The position numbers were made by a program, and so were the translations under genes. The notes beneath the pieces are model-generated. The model saw only the letters and a list, made by a program, of their open reading frames with translations. It searched no databases and was not told where the DNA came from. Shown piece after piece: positions 8,939 through 21,500 of a DNA stretch of 64,000 nucleotides. Positions within the stretch are counted from its first letter, which is position 1. Each line of letters starts with the position of its first letter. Source of the DNA: a bacterium (GTDB lineage: Bacteria; Margulisbacteria; Marinamargulisbacteria; SXXA01); the NCBI GenBank assembly GCA_947465765.1, contig CANIAP010000006.1:1-64000 (forward strand), in the 5' to 3' direction.

Positions 8939-9924
8939 ATATTCACCATTCCTACCCGGATTTCCGATAAAGTCGTTTGATTAGTTATCGGAAAATAATG
9001 CGCCGCCGTTGCAATCATTGCGGCATTGTCCGTGCAATAGTGAATCGGAGGGGCCACGACACGGACCCCATTTAGCCTCGCCGATGCCTCATTCAGGAGC
9101 GTGCGATTGGCCGCGACCCCCCCCACGATACATAACGTGGACGCCCCACTATGTCGCAGCGCCGCCGCTGATTTTTCGATCAAACTATCGATCACCGCCG
9201 CCTGAAATGATGCACAGATATCTGTAATCTGCTGTTCGTCCAAGGTTCCCAATCCATTAATTAACTGCATGACGGCCGTTTTGAGACCCGAAAAACTAAA
9301 TTCAAACGGCGAATCCCGTAACGGTCGGGGGAGTGGATACCGTTTAGGGTTCCCCAGCGCTGCCCGTTTCTCCACAGGCGGGCCTCCCGGATAGTCCAGA
9401 CCCAATTGCCTTGCTACTTTATCAAAAGCCTCTCCAACGGCATCATCCCGGGTCTGGCCCAGCAGTTCAAATTGATAATGACCCGTCACCGACCATAACT
9501 GGGTGTGTCCCCCAGACACCACCAACGCCACAAACGGGAACTCAGGGGGAGCCTCCGTATCCATAAACACCGAATAAATATGCCCCCAGATGTGATTCAC
9601 TGGAACCACGGGACATTTCAACATCATCCCCAATGTTTTGGCGACCACCACCCCAATTAATAGTGCCCCTTCAAGCCCCGGCGTCGTGGTAACCGCAATC
9701 CGATCAATATCGGACCAGGTGGCCCCCGCCTTATCCAGACATTTGGGTAATAAATAATGAATGGCCTCTGTATGCATTCGGGCCGCCAATTCGGGGACCA
9801 CACCGCCGTACGGACGATGGGCTTTGACCTGGGAGGAAATCACCACCGACTCCACAATCCCCCCATCCCGAACCAGGGCCACCGAGGTATCGTCGCAGGA
9901 TGTCTCGATACCGAGAACCCTCAT
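8935..9924 (-). CDS. tsaD: tRNA N6-adenosine threonylcarbamoyltransferase
   Basis: TsaD (Kae1/YgjD, 329 aa) transfers the threonylcarbamoyl group to A37 of ANN-decoding tRNAs together with TsaB and TsaE. Visible hallmarks: LGIETSCDDTSVALV at the N-terminus, YGGVVPELAAR.H, the iron-binding VNHIWGHI, VSGGHTQLW and the late GGVAANRTL. Length is normal for the family. It overlaps pyrC upstream and rpoN downstream by 4 bp each. Confidence 0.97.
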   Translation of the reverse strand: MRVLGIETSCDDTSVALVRDGGIVESVVISSQVKAHRPYGGVVPELAARMHTEAIHYLLPKCLDKAGATWSDIDRIAVTTTPGLEGALLIGVVVAKTLGMMLKCPVVPVNHIWGHIYSVFMDTEAPPEFPFVALVVSGGHTQLWSVTGHYQFELLGQTRDDAVGEAFDKVARQLGLDYPGGPPVEKRAALGNPKRYPLPRPLRDSPFEFSFSGLKTAVMQLINGLGTLDEQQITDICASFQAAVIDSLIEKSAAALRHSGASTLCIVGGVAANRTLLNEASARLNGVRVVAPPIHYCTDNAAMIATAAHYFPITNQTTLSEIRVGMVNM

Positions 9925-11252
9925 CGTTTGTCCCAGGGTGCCGCTATTTCTATTTCTTTTCCTTTGATTTCTGTAAAAAAATCGCCTTCACGATAGACCA
10001 TCTGACCATTTACAAACGTCGCGATCGGAATCCCTTGAATTTTATGGCCATCAAATGCCGTCCAGCCACAGCGGCTCACCGTCGAGGAATTTCGCAAAAC
10101 GGTCCGTGCGCCCATATCCACCAACACCAAGTCCGCATCAAATCCAACCTCGATTTTACCCTTGCCACGAATACCAAAAATCTCTGCGGGGCCTTCGCAC
10201 ATCCATCGAACCACATCTTTCATCGTGCACCGATTTTGGTTCACCAACGACAACATCAACGGCAATGAGGTCTCCACCCCAGGCATCCCCGACGGGGCCG
10301 TCCCAAAGGGCTTCAGTTTTTCCTCCAACGTATGCGGCGCGTGATCGGTAGCGATGCAATTAATGACCCCACTTTTTAGCGCTCGCCACAACCCATCCGC
10401 ATGCCGTTTGGTCCGAATCGGTGGATTAATTTGCGCCAAGGTCCCGAGCCGGGCATAGACTTCCGGCCCCCATAATAAAAAGTGTTGAGGGGATACTTCC
10501 GACGTGACCAATCCGGACGCCCCTTGGTGCTCCAAAAACAAGGCTTCTTCGATGGTAGTCAAATGGAGAATATGGAGGCGACGCTTATATTTTTTGGCCA
10601 ACGACACCGCCAATTTAGTGGCCTTTAAGGCCGCCGCGTCCTCCCGAATGAGCATGTGATCCGCCGGATCCGTGGAATCGATAAACCGACGTTTATTGTC
10701 CTGAACCATTTCCTCATCTTCGGCGTGAACCGCAATGAGGCGGCTCCCTTTGGCAAAAATATGGGCCAAATCTTCTTTGCGATCCACCAACAACGATCCC
10801 GTCGACGACCCCATAAAAATTTTGATGCCTGGCACGTTTGAACACTCATTCAGATCGTCTAAATTGTTGAGCGTCGCCCCGATATAAAAGTTGTAATTAA
10901 CGATTGATTTTTCAGACGCTAACTTCTTTTTATGAGCCACCGCCGCCGCGCTGGTTGTTGCCGGTGTATTATTGGGCATATCAAAAAACGAGGTGACTCC
11001 GCCCGATGCCGCCGCCTTGGATCCCGATTCCAAATCTTCTTTATATTCCGCTCCCGGATCCCTAAAATGAACGTGGGGATCAATGACACCCGGCATTAAT
11101 ACAAGACCACTGTCCGAGACTATATGCTCGGCATGGTCCGGAAGATCCCATCCCACTTCTACAATTTTTCCATTTTTGACCAAGACATCCCCGGTCTTAA
11201 TGGTGGATCCAGACACAATTTCGATCTCTTTAAATAGAATCGATTCAATCAT
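9921..11252 (-). CDS. pyrC: Dihydroorotase (class I)
   Basis: This 443-aa amidohydrolase closes carbamoyl-aspartate to dihydroorotate in pyrimidine synthesis. Metal ligands are visible: VIDPHVHFRDPG, the candidate carboxylated lysine in GIKIFMGSSTGSL, HAEDEE, HILHLTT and the catalytic Asp in ATDHAPHT. The GIK-FMGSSTG form is that of the DHOase/allantoinase branch with lysine as bridging ligand. Allantoinase is therefore an alternative, but with no purine-breakdown genes nearby dihydroorotase is preferred. Start ATGA overlaps the lpxB stop. Confidence 0.92.
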   Translation of the reverse strand: MIESILFKEIEIVSGSTIKTGDVLVKNGKIVEVGWDLPDHAEHIVSDSGLVLMPGVIDPHVHFRDPGAEYKEDLESGSKAAASGGVTSFFDMPNNTPATTSAAAVAHKKKLASEKSIVNYNFYIGATLNNLDDLNECSNVPGIKIFMGSSTGSLLVDRKEDLAHIFAKGSRLIAVHAEDEEMVQDNKRRFIDSTDPADHMLIREDAAALKATKLAVSLAKKYKRRLHILHLTTIEEALFLEHQGASGLVTSEVSPQHFLLWGPEVYARLGTLAQINPPIRTKRHADGLWRALKSGVINCIATDHAPHTLEEKLKPFGTAPSGMPGVETSLPLMLSLVNQNRCTMKDVVRWMCEGPAEIFGIRGKGKIEVGFDADLVLVDMGARTVLRNSSTVSRCGWTAFDGHKIQGIPIATFVNGQMVYREGDFFTEIKGKEIEIAAPWDKR

Positions 11253-12405
11253 AACGGTTGGGCCTTTCTTAAATACGATACGATTTCACGGGCCGCCCGA
11301 TCGACGACCCCCGGGGTACCAAGTAACGGCGCCACTTTGGCCAATTCAGACCGAGTTTGAACCTCCCGGCCCGAATCTTGAAGAATCGCCTTGGCCGCTT
11401 TTTTAATGGCATATACATTGGCGTAATCTTGGAGGAACTCTGGGACAACCCGTCGGTGCAACAACATATTTGGCAACGCAAAAAACGGCATTTTCCGAAA
11501 TCGGCCTCCAAAAATTAATTTGGCCATCAAATACGATATATCTGAAAATCGATACGCACAGATATGGGGCGTGCCCAATAAAGCGTGTTCCAAGGTGATG
11601 GTCCCGGATGTCACCAACGACAACGCCGTATGCCGAATCAAATCGTAGGACCGTCCACGGACCACGGTGGCTTCCAACCCATATTTGACGATGGCTCGGC
11701 GGATTTGGGCTTCAAATCGCTCATCAACAACGGAAACCACAAATTGAAGCCCATCGATGTCACGCTGGAGCTCCACCGCCGTTTGGATCAACACGGGCAT
11801 GGTATGTTTCATTTCTTGTTTACGAGATCCCGGAAACACGGTCACTATCCGTTGCGTCGGATCGAGGAAATATCGGCCACACAATTCATCGCGGGATATG
11901 TCAGATTTAACGACGTCCAGCAACGGATGCCCAATAAATACCGGACGGCCACCAATCCGTTTAAAAAAGTCATACTCTTCCTTGAAGATCGCCAGAATTT
12001 TAACCGTTCGGCTGACCACTGACCGCCCACCGCGATCCGTTCCCCATTGCCATTCTTGAGGCCCAATATAATAAATCCCGGGAACTCCCATGTGACGTAA
12101 TGATCCCAACAACAAGTTGTTAAACCCTTGAAAATCAACGGGGATAAACAGATCCGGCAACCGATGATGCGCCGCCTTCATCGTGGCGCGAAAGGCATCG
12201 ATATATCGGGGAATATACCGAAGCGGTTCGACCAATCCCACGGTGCTGCAATCGGTTAAATCCGCAATAATTTCGACCCCAGCCGCCGCCATCATCGGGC
12301 CACCGATCCCAAAAAAATGGATGCTGGGATCCATTGCTTTGACCGCCTGAACAAGACGGGCCGCGTGCATATCACCGGACAATTCGCCGGCGCTAATCAA
12401 AATAT

Positions 12406-12409
<4 letters not shown>
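11249..12409 (-). CDS. lpxB: Lipid-A-disaccharide synthase
   Basis: LpxB (386 aa, normal length) is a peripheral GT-B glycosyltransferase that joins UDP-diacylglucosamine and lipid X into the lipid A disaccharide. The N-terminus ISAGELSGDMHAA, the GIGGP motif, VGLVEPLRYIP and the sugar-nucleotide half (VFPGSRKQEM, SGTITLEHALLGTP) are clear. It shows that the organism makes lipid A and so has an outer membrane. It shares 4 bp with the genes on both sides. Confidence 0.96.
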
Positions 12410-15182
<2,773 letters not shown>

Positions 15183-17168
15183 TCAATTTTTCATTTCGAT
15201 TGCTCTGTGGGTCTCTTCGTGAACCGTATTAAATACAAACCGTGCGCAAACTGCGTATTTTCGGACCAATGCCATATCAATTGATGACCGATTGTCGGGC
15301 AATCTAAAATAGATACTATTCGAAAGACGCACGATCTCCGTTGACGTTTCCCCGGATACAAAGGTCGTCGCAATGAAGTAAGGGATACCAAATCCGAGCC
15401 CAACCGCCGCATTACGGTTGGGATCATGATCGGACAGGTTTTGATATAGCATCGATTCAGGAGACGCGATCGTTGGGGTATTAAAAAAACTTTGGTAGTA
15501 ATGGGGATACTGATCAACATTGACCAAATGAAGATGAAAAAAATAATTACCGTTTTGAAAAATAAATTCAGGAACCCAACGAACATGAGGCAATTTTTGG
15601 GCAATTAACGCATTGGAAAATCGGACGTAACTGGCGAATACAAATTGATCGTAATTAAGTGACGACGTGCTCTCAACATCAGGATAATCCACCCGGGAAA
15701 AAATTCGCATCCCCAAAGGAACCGAGTAATCCACACCAAACGCATCCTTCAATTGAGTAATACAATATTGCTTATACCTCTCAGTAATATTGGCTCCCGG
15801 ACGGAATCGATCACTTGCGTCGGTCATCCCAATTTTTGCCAGCGCCAGTCCAATCGCCATCGCATCGTCACCCGTCGTCTGTTTTCCCGGATTAATTTTT
15901 TTAAGCGGATTATCTGGAACAGAAACCAACGCCATCTCTTTTACAAAATGGTCCCAATACCGCTCACTTTCTTCAGGCAATTCAGCCATAAAATCTACAA
16001 ATTGGGCCTGCTGCGACGGACTATAAGACAAATAAATCCCCGTATCCGATGCCACTTGCTGACAGTCAATCTCACGATCATGCTGTCCCCATAATATTGC
16101 GGGAAGAAACCCCAAATAGCCTGGAATCTTTAATCGTGCGGAAACCGTCACATCGTCATGACGTGACACCCAGTCAGGTTTAGATAACGCTGCGTTTAGG
16201 AGACCTGTGTTAAACGAATTCGAAACAACAATGATCAGTGGCGTTTTTGTCATCGCTTCTTTAAGCGTTTCTCCCCAGATTCGGGACCATAGCTCGGGAT
16301 ATTCTCGATTAGAAAATGAGGGATTTCCTGTCGGGTTTTGAACGGTATGAACGGAGATGTAATCCGATATGTCCGACAAATCGATGTCCGGATATTTGGA
16401 CTGAAGCAGATTTAGGGATCTTGTCGCACCCGGATAATCCCCCCACAAAATTGCCCGCTCCAGCCCCCAAACGGCATCTTCACGAAACTGATTCGCTGCT
16501 TCAAGACCCGTAGATGGTGGGTAGCTTTGACGGTCAATAATTTCAGAATGAACAGCGAAGGGTGTTCCGGGAGTAATCGCAATTTCATTTAACAAACGAT
16601 CGGCAATGACAGAAACGTCATCTAAAGGGTCAATTTTTACGATCAAATACCGGGGAAATCCGAAGTCCTGACGGGTCCCAAAATGGGTAGTGATGACTTT
16701 TAATAAATGATTAACCAATTGCGTGTGGTTGCATACCGCCATCGACCTACTTTTCAAATCTAATACAGAATCAACCGTCTTAAAATCTCCAGGTAGCGCC
16801 GGGTCTTGGGTGTCACAGGTCACGTCAACCGGGAGATGGTTAAGGCTGTGGGCCAGTTGGGCCTGAATCGCGCGATCGAGACGGTCTATATCGACCCGAC
16901 GCAAAGGATAAGGCGTTGAGTTAGGCGCCCGATTTTGGGTCCAAGTATTTAGAGTGATCACATCCTGAAGGTAACTCCCCACTGAGAGGAGTTCCCACCT
17001 ATAAAAAACGGCGGCCACTCCTAAGCACAAAATGGTGCGATACCCTCTCGACCAGCGATAGAATTCTTTTTTTTGGGGTAATGCAACGACTCTTTTTTGA
17101 AGAAACATATCGAACAGATCCCCACTTCGTTTTAAAACAACAGACGTAACTATTTTAGTTATCGTCAC
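15183..17168 (-). CDS. Large membrane-anchored protein of unknown function
   Basis: 661 aa, not matched to any family I know. One hydrophobic segment near residues 46-62, preceded by a basic stretch, suggests a type II membrane anchor with most of the protein in the periplasm. The far C-terminus contains HEETH, formally an HExxH zinc-protease signature. It lies only about 10 residues from the end and no third ligand is obvious, so I give it little weight. The stop is 69 bp upstream of thiC, so it may be cotranscribed with that chain. Codon use and length support a real gene. Confidence 0.75.
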   Translation of the reverse strand: MTITKIVTSVVLKRSGDLFDMFLQKRVVALPQKKEFYRWSRGYRTILCLGVAAVFYRWELLSVGSYLQDVITLNTWTQNRAPNSTPYPLRRVDIDRLDRAIQAQLAHSLNHLPVDVTCDTQDPALPGDFKTVDSVLDLKSRSMAVCNHTQLVNHLLKVITTHFGTRQDFGFPRYLIVKIDPLDDVSVIADRLLNEIAITPGTPFAVHSEIIDRQSYPPSTGLEAANQFREDAVWGLERAILWGDYPGATRSLNLLQSKYPDIDLSDISDYISVHTVQNPTGNPSFSNREYPELWSRIWGETLKEAMTKTPLIIVVSNSFNTGLLNAALSKPDWVSRHDDVTVSARLKIPGYLGFLPAILWGQHDREIDCQQVASDTGIYLSYSPSQQAQFVDFMAELPEESERYWDHFVKEMALVSVPDNPLKKINPGKQTTGDDAMAIGLALAKIGMTDASDRFRPGANITERYKQYCITQLKDAFGVDYSVPLGMRIFSRVDYPDVESTSSLNYDQFVFASYVRFSNALIAQKLPHVRWVPEFIFQNGNYFFHLHLVNVDQYPHYYQSFFNTPTIASPESMLYQNLSDHDPNRNAAVGLGFGIPYFIATTFVSGETSTEIVRLSNSIYFRLPDNRSSIDMALVRKYAVCARFVFNTVHEETHRAIEMKN

Positions 17169-17247
17169 TTATTACAAATAAATTTCACCCCAGCCCACTC
17201 GGTCCCAAGTTGCCATCCCCCATTATCCATGTGAAAATTGAGTTCAA

Positions 17248-17487
17248 ATGGCCCAATTAGAGCTTCGATTTTCAGACAATAGCCCCGGTCACTATTATGT
17301 CGATTCAAATTGTATCGCCTGCGACACCTGCGTGGGCATTTCACACACCCATTTTCGTCTCACATCTAATTACGACCACGCCATTGTTATTGCCCAACCG
17401 AGAACCCCGAACGAGATTAAACAGTGCGATGAAGCGTTGGCCTGCTGCCCAGTCAACGCCATCGGCAACGACGGAGGAAAATCATGA
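17248..17487 (+). CDS. Small single-cluster ferredoxin
   Basis: 79 aa with a Cys pattern of one [4Fe-4S] cluster: CIACDTC near residues 24-30 and CCPVNAIG near 72. This is the pattern of small ferredoxins of the Fer4_13/Fer4_19 type. The stop overlaps the nadA start as ATGA, so the two proteins are translationally coupled. NadA is an Fe-S enzyme, so this ferredoxin may serve its cluster or redox state; that is inference from position. Confidence 0.85.
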   Translation: MAQLELRFSDNSPGHYYVDSNCIACDTCVGISHTHFRLTSNYDHAIVIAQPRTPNEIKQCDEALACCPVNAIGNDGGKS

Positions 17488-18521
17488 TTACAGGTGCTGT
17501 ACTTTACGATCGGTTAAAAGACGTCAAACTCGGCGGTACGATTTGTTTATTCACACCTGAAAAATGCGAACAAATTGCGCCCATCGTTAATGAAATCCAA
17601 CGGCTTAAAAAAGAACATGATGCGGTGATTTTGGCGCATTCCTATGTTGGGCCGGAAATCATTGCGACTGTGGCGGATTTTTCGGGAGATTCGTATGAAC
17701 TATCCAAATCGGCCAAGTCCACTACGGCCAAAACCATCGTCTTTGTCGCCGTGAAGTTCATGGCTGAAACCGCAAAATTATTAAATCCCAACAAACGGGT
17801 ATTGATGCCCAGCAGAAACAACGGATGCACACTCGCCGACTCCATCACAGGCGACGATGTCAAACGGCTACGGCTCCAATATCCTGACCATACGTTTGTC
17901 TGTTATATCAACACCACTGTGGACGTAAAGGCGCAATGTGATGTCTGTGTCACATCCTCGAATGTCGATCACATTATCGAAACCATTCCGAATGATAAGA
18001 TCTATTTCCTCCCTGATCGCCTGATGGGCCAAAACGTGATCAATGCGTTGAAGGCGAAGGGGATCGAAAAAGAAATCCTCCTCTGGAACGGGACTTGCTA
18101 TGTTCATGAAGAATATGACCCGGATGTCATCCACTATCTTCGAAAAGAACACCCCGGTCTCAAAGTGGTCAGCCACCCGGAATGTAACCCTGAGGTAGTG
18201 GCCCAATCTGATTTTGTCGGCAGCACGTCGCAGATGTTGAAATTTGTCGCGGACAATTCCGCCCCGGCCTATTTTATGCTCACCGAATGCGGTCTGACCT
18301 CACGACTTCAACTGGAGCATCCGGGCAAAAAATTTGTGGGCGCATGTACGATGTGCCGGTATATGAAATCAAATACCTTGGCGGATATCGCGCGGGTATT
18401 AACCTCACCCGATCCCATCGACGAGATCCACCTCGATCCCGCCGACGTTGAGGCCGCCGACCGATGTATTACTCGGATGTTCGACTACACGAATCAATCC
18501 GTTCACCCAAATCGGACGTAA
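17484..18521 (+). CDS. nadA: Quinolinate synthase
   Basis: NadA (345 aa) condenses iminoaspartate with dihydroxyacetone phosphate to quinolinate for NAD synthesis, using a [4Fe-4S] cluster held by three cysteines. Seen here: AHSYVGPEI, SGDSYELSK, the likely ligands in NNGCTLADS, WNGTCYVHE and GACTMCRYMK, and the motif SHPECNPEVV. No nadB or nadC is in the window. It is convergent with the carboxylase gene, 22 bp away. Confidence 0.95.
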   Translation: MITGAVLYDRLKDVKLGGTICLFTPEKCEQIAPIVNEIQRLKKEHDAVILAHSYVGPEIIATVADFSGDSYELSKSAKSTTAKTIVFVAVKFMAETAKLLNPNKRVLMPSRNNGCTLADSITGDDVKRLRLQYPDHTFVCYINTTVDVKAQCDVCVTSSNVDHIIETIPNDKIYFLPDRLMGQNVINALKAKGIEKEILLWNGTCYVHEEYDPDVIHYLRKEHPGLKVVSHPECNPEVVAQSDFVGSTSQMLKFVADNSAPAYFMLTECGLTSRLQLEHPGKKFVGACTMCRYMKSNTLADIARVLTSPDPIDEIHLDPADVEAADRCITRMFDYTNQSVHPNRT

Positions 18522-18543
18522 CCGAAAAGCCCCATTCTCCCCC

Positions 18544-21500
18544 CTAATTAATCTCCATGATCAACTGCCCCGCAACCACGGTCATGCCTTCGCTACAGCC
18601 GACAAAACTCACCTTGCCCGATTTATCTGCCGTCAAAATAGTTTGCATTTTCATCACCTCAAGTACGGCGACTGGAGTCCCTTTCTCAACGGTGGCACCG
18701 TCCGTTATCTTAAGGGCAATCATTTTTCCCGGCATCGGAGCCACCACGTCCCCCGGACCCGGAGATTCAACAATTTTCACCGACAACGCCGAGGTCCCCC
18801 GTGCCGCCACTGCTTTTTTGTCCGTCACCCCAATCGTCACCACCCGATCCTGGATGGACATCATCACTTGACGAACCCCCTTGGCATCCGGTTCCGACTG
18901 ATGAAGCAGTTTAAATCGAACTAATTTACCGGCCACATCCGGCAATGTGAGCGCTTCACCCACTTGCAATCCACGCAACTTAATCTGTAACGGAAGTGTT
19001 CCTGTATAGATCCCAAACTTTTGTTCGTGTTGAAGAAGGGCCTCAACGTCGCCAGGAAACATGTCTTCAAGTACCGCCAGATAGCGAGGAATTCGCCGAG
19101 AGTATTTCACTTCCAACGCCTGAGTCCTCGCCGTGATTCGACTTTGGTAATCGCCGGATGGGGCTTTCATTTGGGGCACTTGATCCGCAGACAATGCCTT
19201 AAATGCCGCTTCAACTTCGGGATGAAACTCAAACTGCGCCACTCCTTTTTCGCCACGGAATAGGTTCTTGGTCGAATTTGGCGCTTTGGCCGCATTGGCC
19301 ACAATAAATTTTGCGATATCAACTAGCGTCTTTATTTTGCCCGCAGAATCTGACAACAATACCCATAACGCAATTTCTCCGGCGTCTTTAGAATACGGGG
19401 TCACCCCGGTCGTCCCTGTAATGTCCGTCAACACCATTCCATATATCTCTAAAAACCGTCGAAATTCCGTTGGCTTTCCACCCGCTGAAATATATTGTTG
19501 CCGAACGTTATTGATCATTCCCGGTGGGAGTCCGTAAGTTTGAACCTGGCTCGAGGTAATTTCATTTTCAGGCATCAATGGGGCCCATAGCCTCCGAACC
19601 GACCGATCATGATCTGCCAATGGATCCAAGTGTTCTAGAGGGAAATGCGTATCGTGGGGCGTTCCCTTCAGAAGTTGGACGACTTGGCTCACTGCGGGTT
19701 GAGTGTTCGTGGTCACCAATTTCTCGTTGGCCACATCACCGTGGCGGAACCCATATTCTGCCGATTTGGCAACCACCGCCGCCGTAACTCCCATGGCATC
19801 ATGAGAATGAAATCCAATTAATTGCGGTTCACCGCACGCCAAATCCAACAGTCTCGGGACATCCTTCATTTTATGAAGTTCTTCCATTCCGATCATCCCT
19901 TGCGCATCTTTAATTGTAAAAATTACGCGGTCTGAAAATTCATGTTCTTTGGCAAACCGAAACATCTCGCCTAAAAATTTTGCATAATCCTCGCTGGTGT
20001 AGCGTTTATGGAACACCATACTAATATCCAAAATGGCACCCGTTGAGGCCGCCGCCAACACCGCTTTTTTAAGCCGCCCGATGTCGTTCATCCCCTGAAA
20101 AATTCGGAGTTTTTGAATCCCACCGTCGACACTAAGTGTTTTGTAAATTTCGGAGACCGCTTCATCATCCAGCGGCGTGTCACCGTACGCAACCACGGCG
20201 ATATCCCGAGCCAACCCCGACGTGACCTGATTGGGAAGCAGTTTTTTTAGAGTCGAGGTGGTCTCGATCGGGTCTTGCAGCTTAAATTTAAGATCCGAAT
20301 GCGTATTAGCACCGCCCCCAATTTCAAGCCATGCCCATGGCAACTGGTCCATATACGATGCGGACATTTGTTTTTCGTGCTCGCCATCCCGATTGGCGAT
20401 CGCCGTTTGGCCCAGATCGCGATATCGGGTATTTCCCAATAACATTTGACCCTTGGCCGCCGCCGCCTTCCACGCCGCGACCACCGCCACCGACCCGGGA
20501 ACACCGCCACCCGCATCGGTAAAAAATTTACCGAACAATGGCCATGTGGGCGTCACGGGAAACTCAGGAACGGGAAGCGCAGGCGCCAGGTCCTTTGGAA
20601 CCGCGTTCACACCCCCAGAGATAACCGAGCCATTCACCGACGCCTCGGCGACGTAGGTCCCCAACAAATCCAATTGTGCCTGGAAATTAATTGGATTTTT
20701 GGGATCATGGACCTGAATCTGGAACTCCGCCGTGGCCATTTGGGCTTCGAGCCATTTGATATGAATTTTTTTAGGATCTGCAAAATCAGGTTGACTTAAA
20801 ATGGCATGTAAAAACGATGAATTGGTGTCTTTCGAACCCCCAAAATAGCCTTCCATGAGACCGCGTTGGATGGTGCGTATGGCCTCGTTCCGTGTTGCGC
20901 CCGTCGCGATCACTGCGCCAAAATTGGAATCAAATCCATCGGATATCGAGGGAGTCCGTGTATTTCCCTCCACCCGAATATTAATACCCACCGGCCACGC
21001 AGCCCTTGAAAACACCCCCGGTACCGGAAATGTATTCCAGACGCCATTGACCGGCATCAAAGTTTCTTTAATTAATCGGGTTTCAATTGCATGTACATCG
21101 CGACGGGATACCCCCTCCAAAATGACGGACAACGGCTGGCCCATGGCCACTTGAATCTGGGCTTTAACCAAATCCAATCCGGTGTGAATTTGTTCGGTGA
21201 TGGGGTGTTCGACTTGGAGTCGGGTATTCACCTCCATGAAGTAGGCATCGCCCTCTTCGTCGACGATAAATTCAACCGTACCGGCCCCAGAATATCCGGC
21301 TTCTTTGACGATACGAACGGCGATCTCCGCCAAATAGTGATATTCGGTGGGCGCAGGGGCTTCTTCCAGCACCTTTTGGTTCCGTCGTTGAACGGAACAA
21401 TGTCGGGTGCCCAAATGCCGCACATTCCCATGCAGATCACCCAAAATCTGGACTTCAATATGTTTAATTTTGGTATTTACAAATTTTTCAAGAAAGACAC

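Noticed and set aside
8979-8992. TTATCGG inside tsaD as another copy of the shared promoter motif
   Set aside because: It is within coding sequence, has no partner box at the right distance, and precedes no unknown gene.
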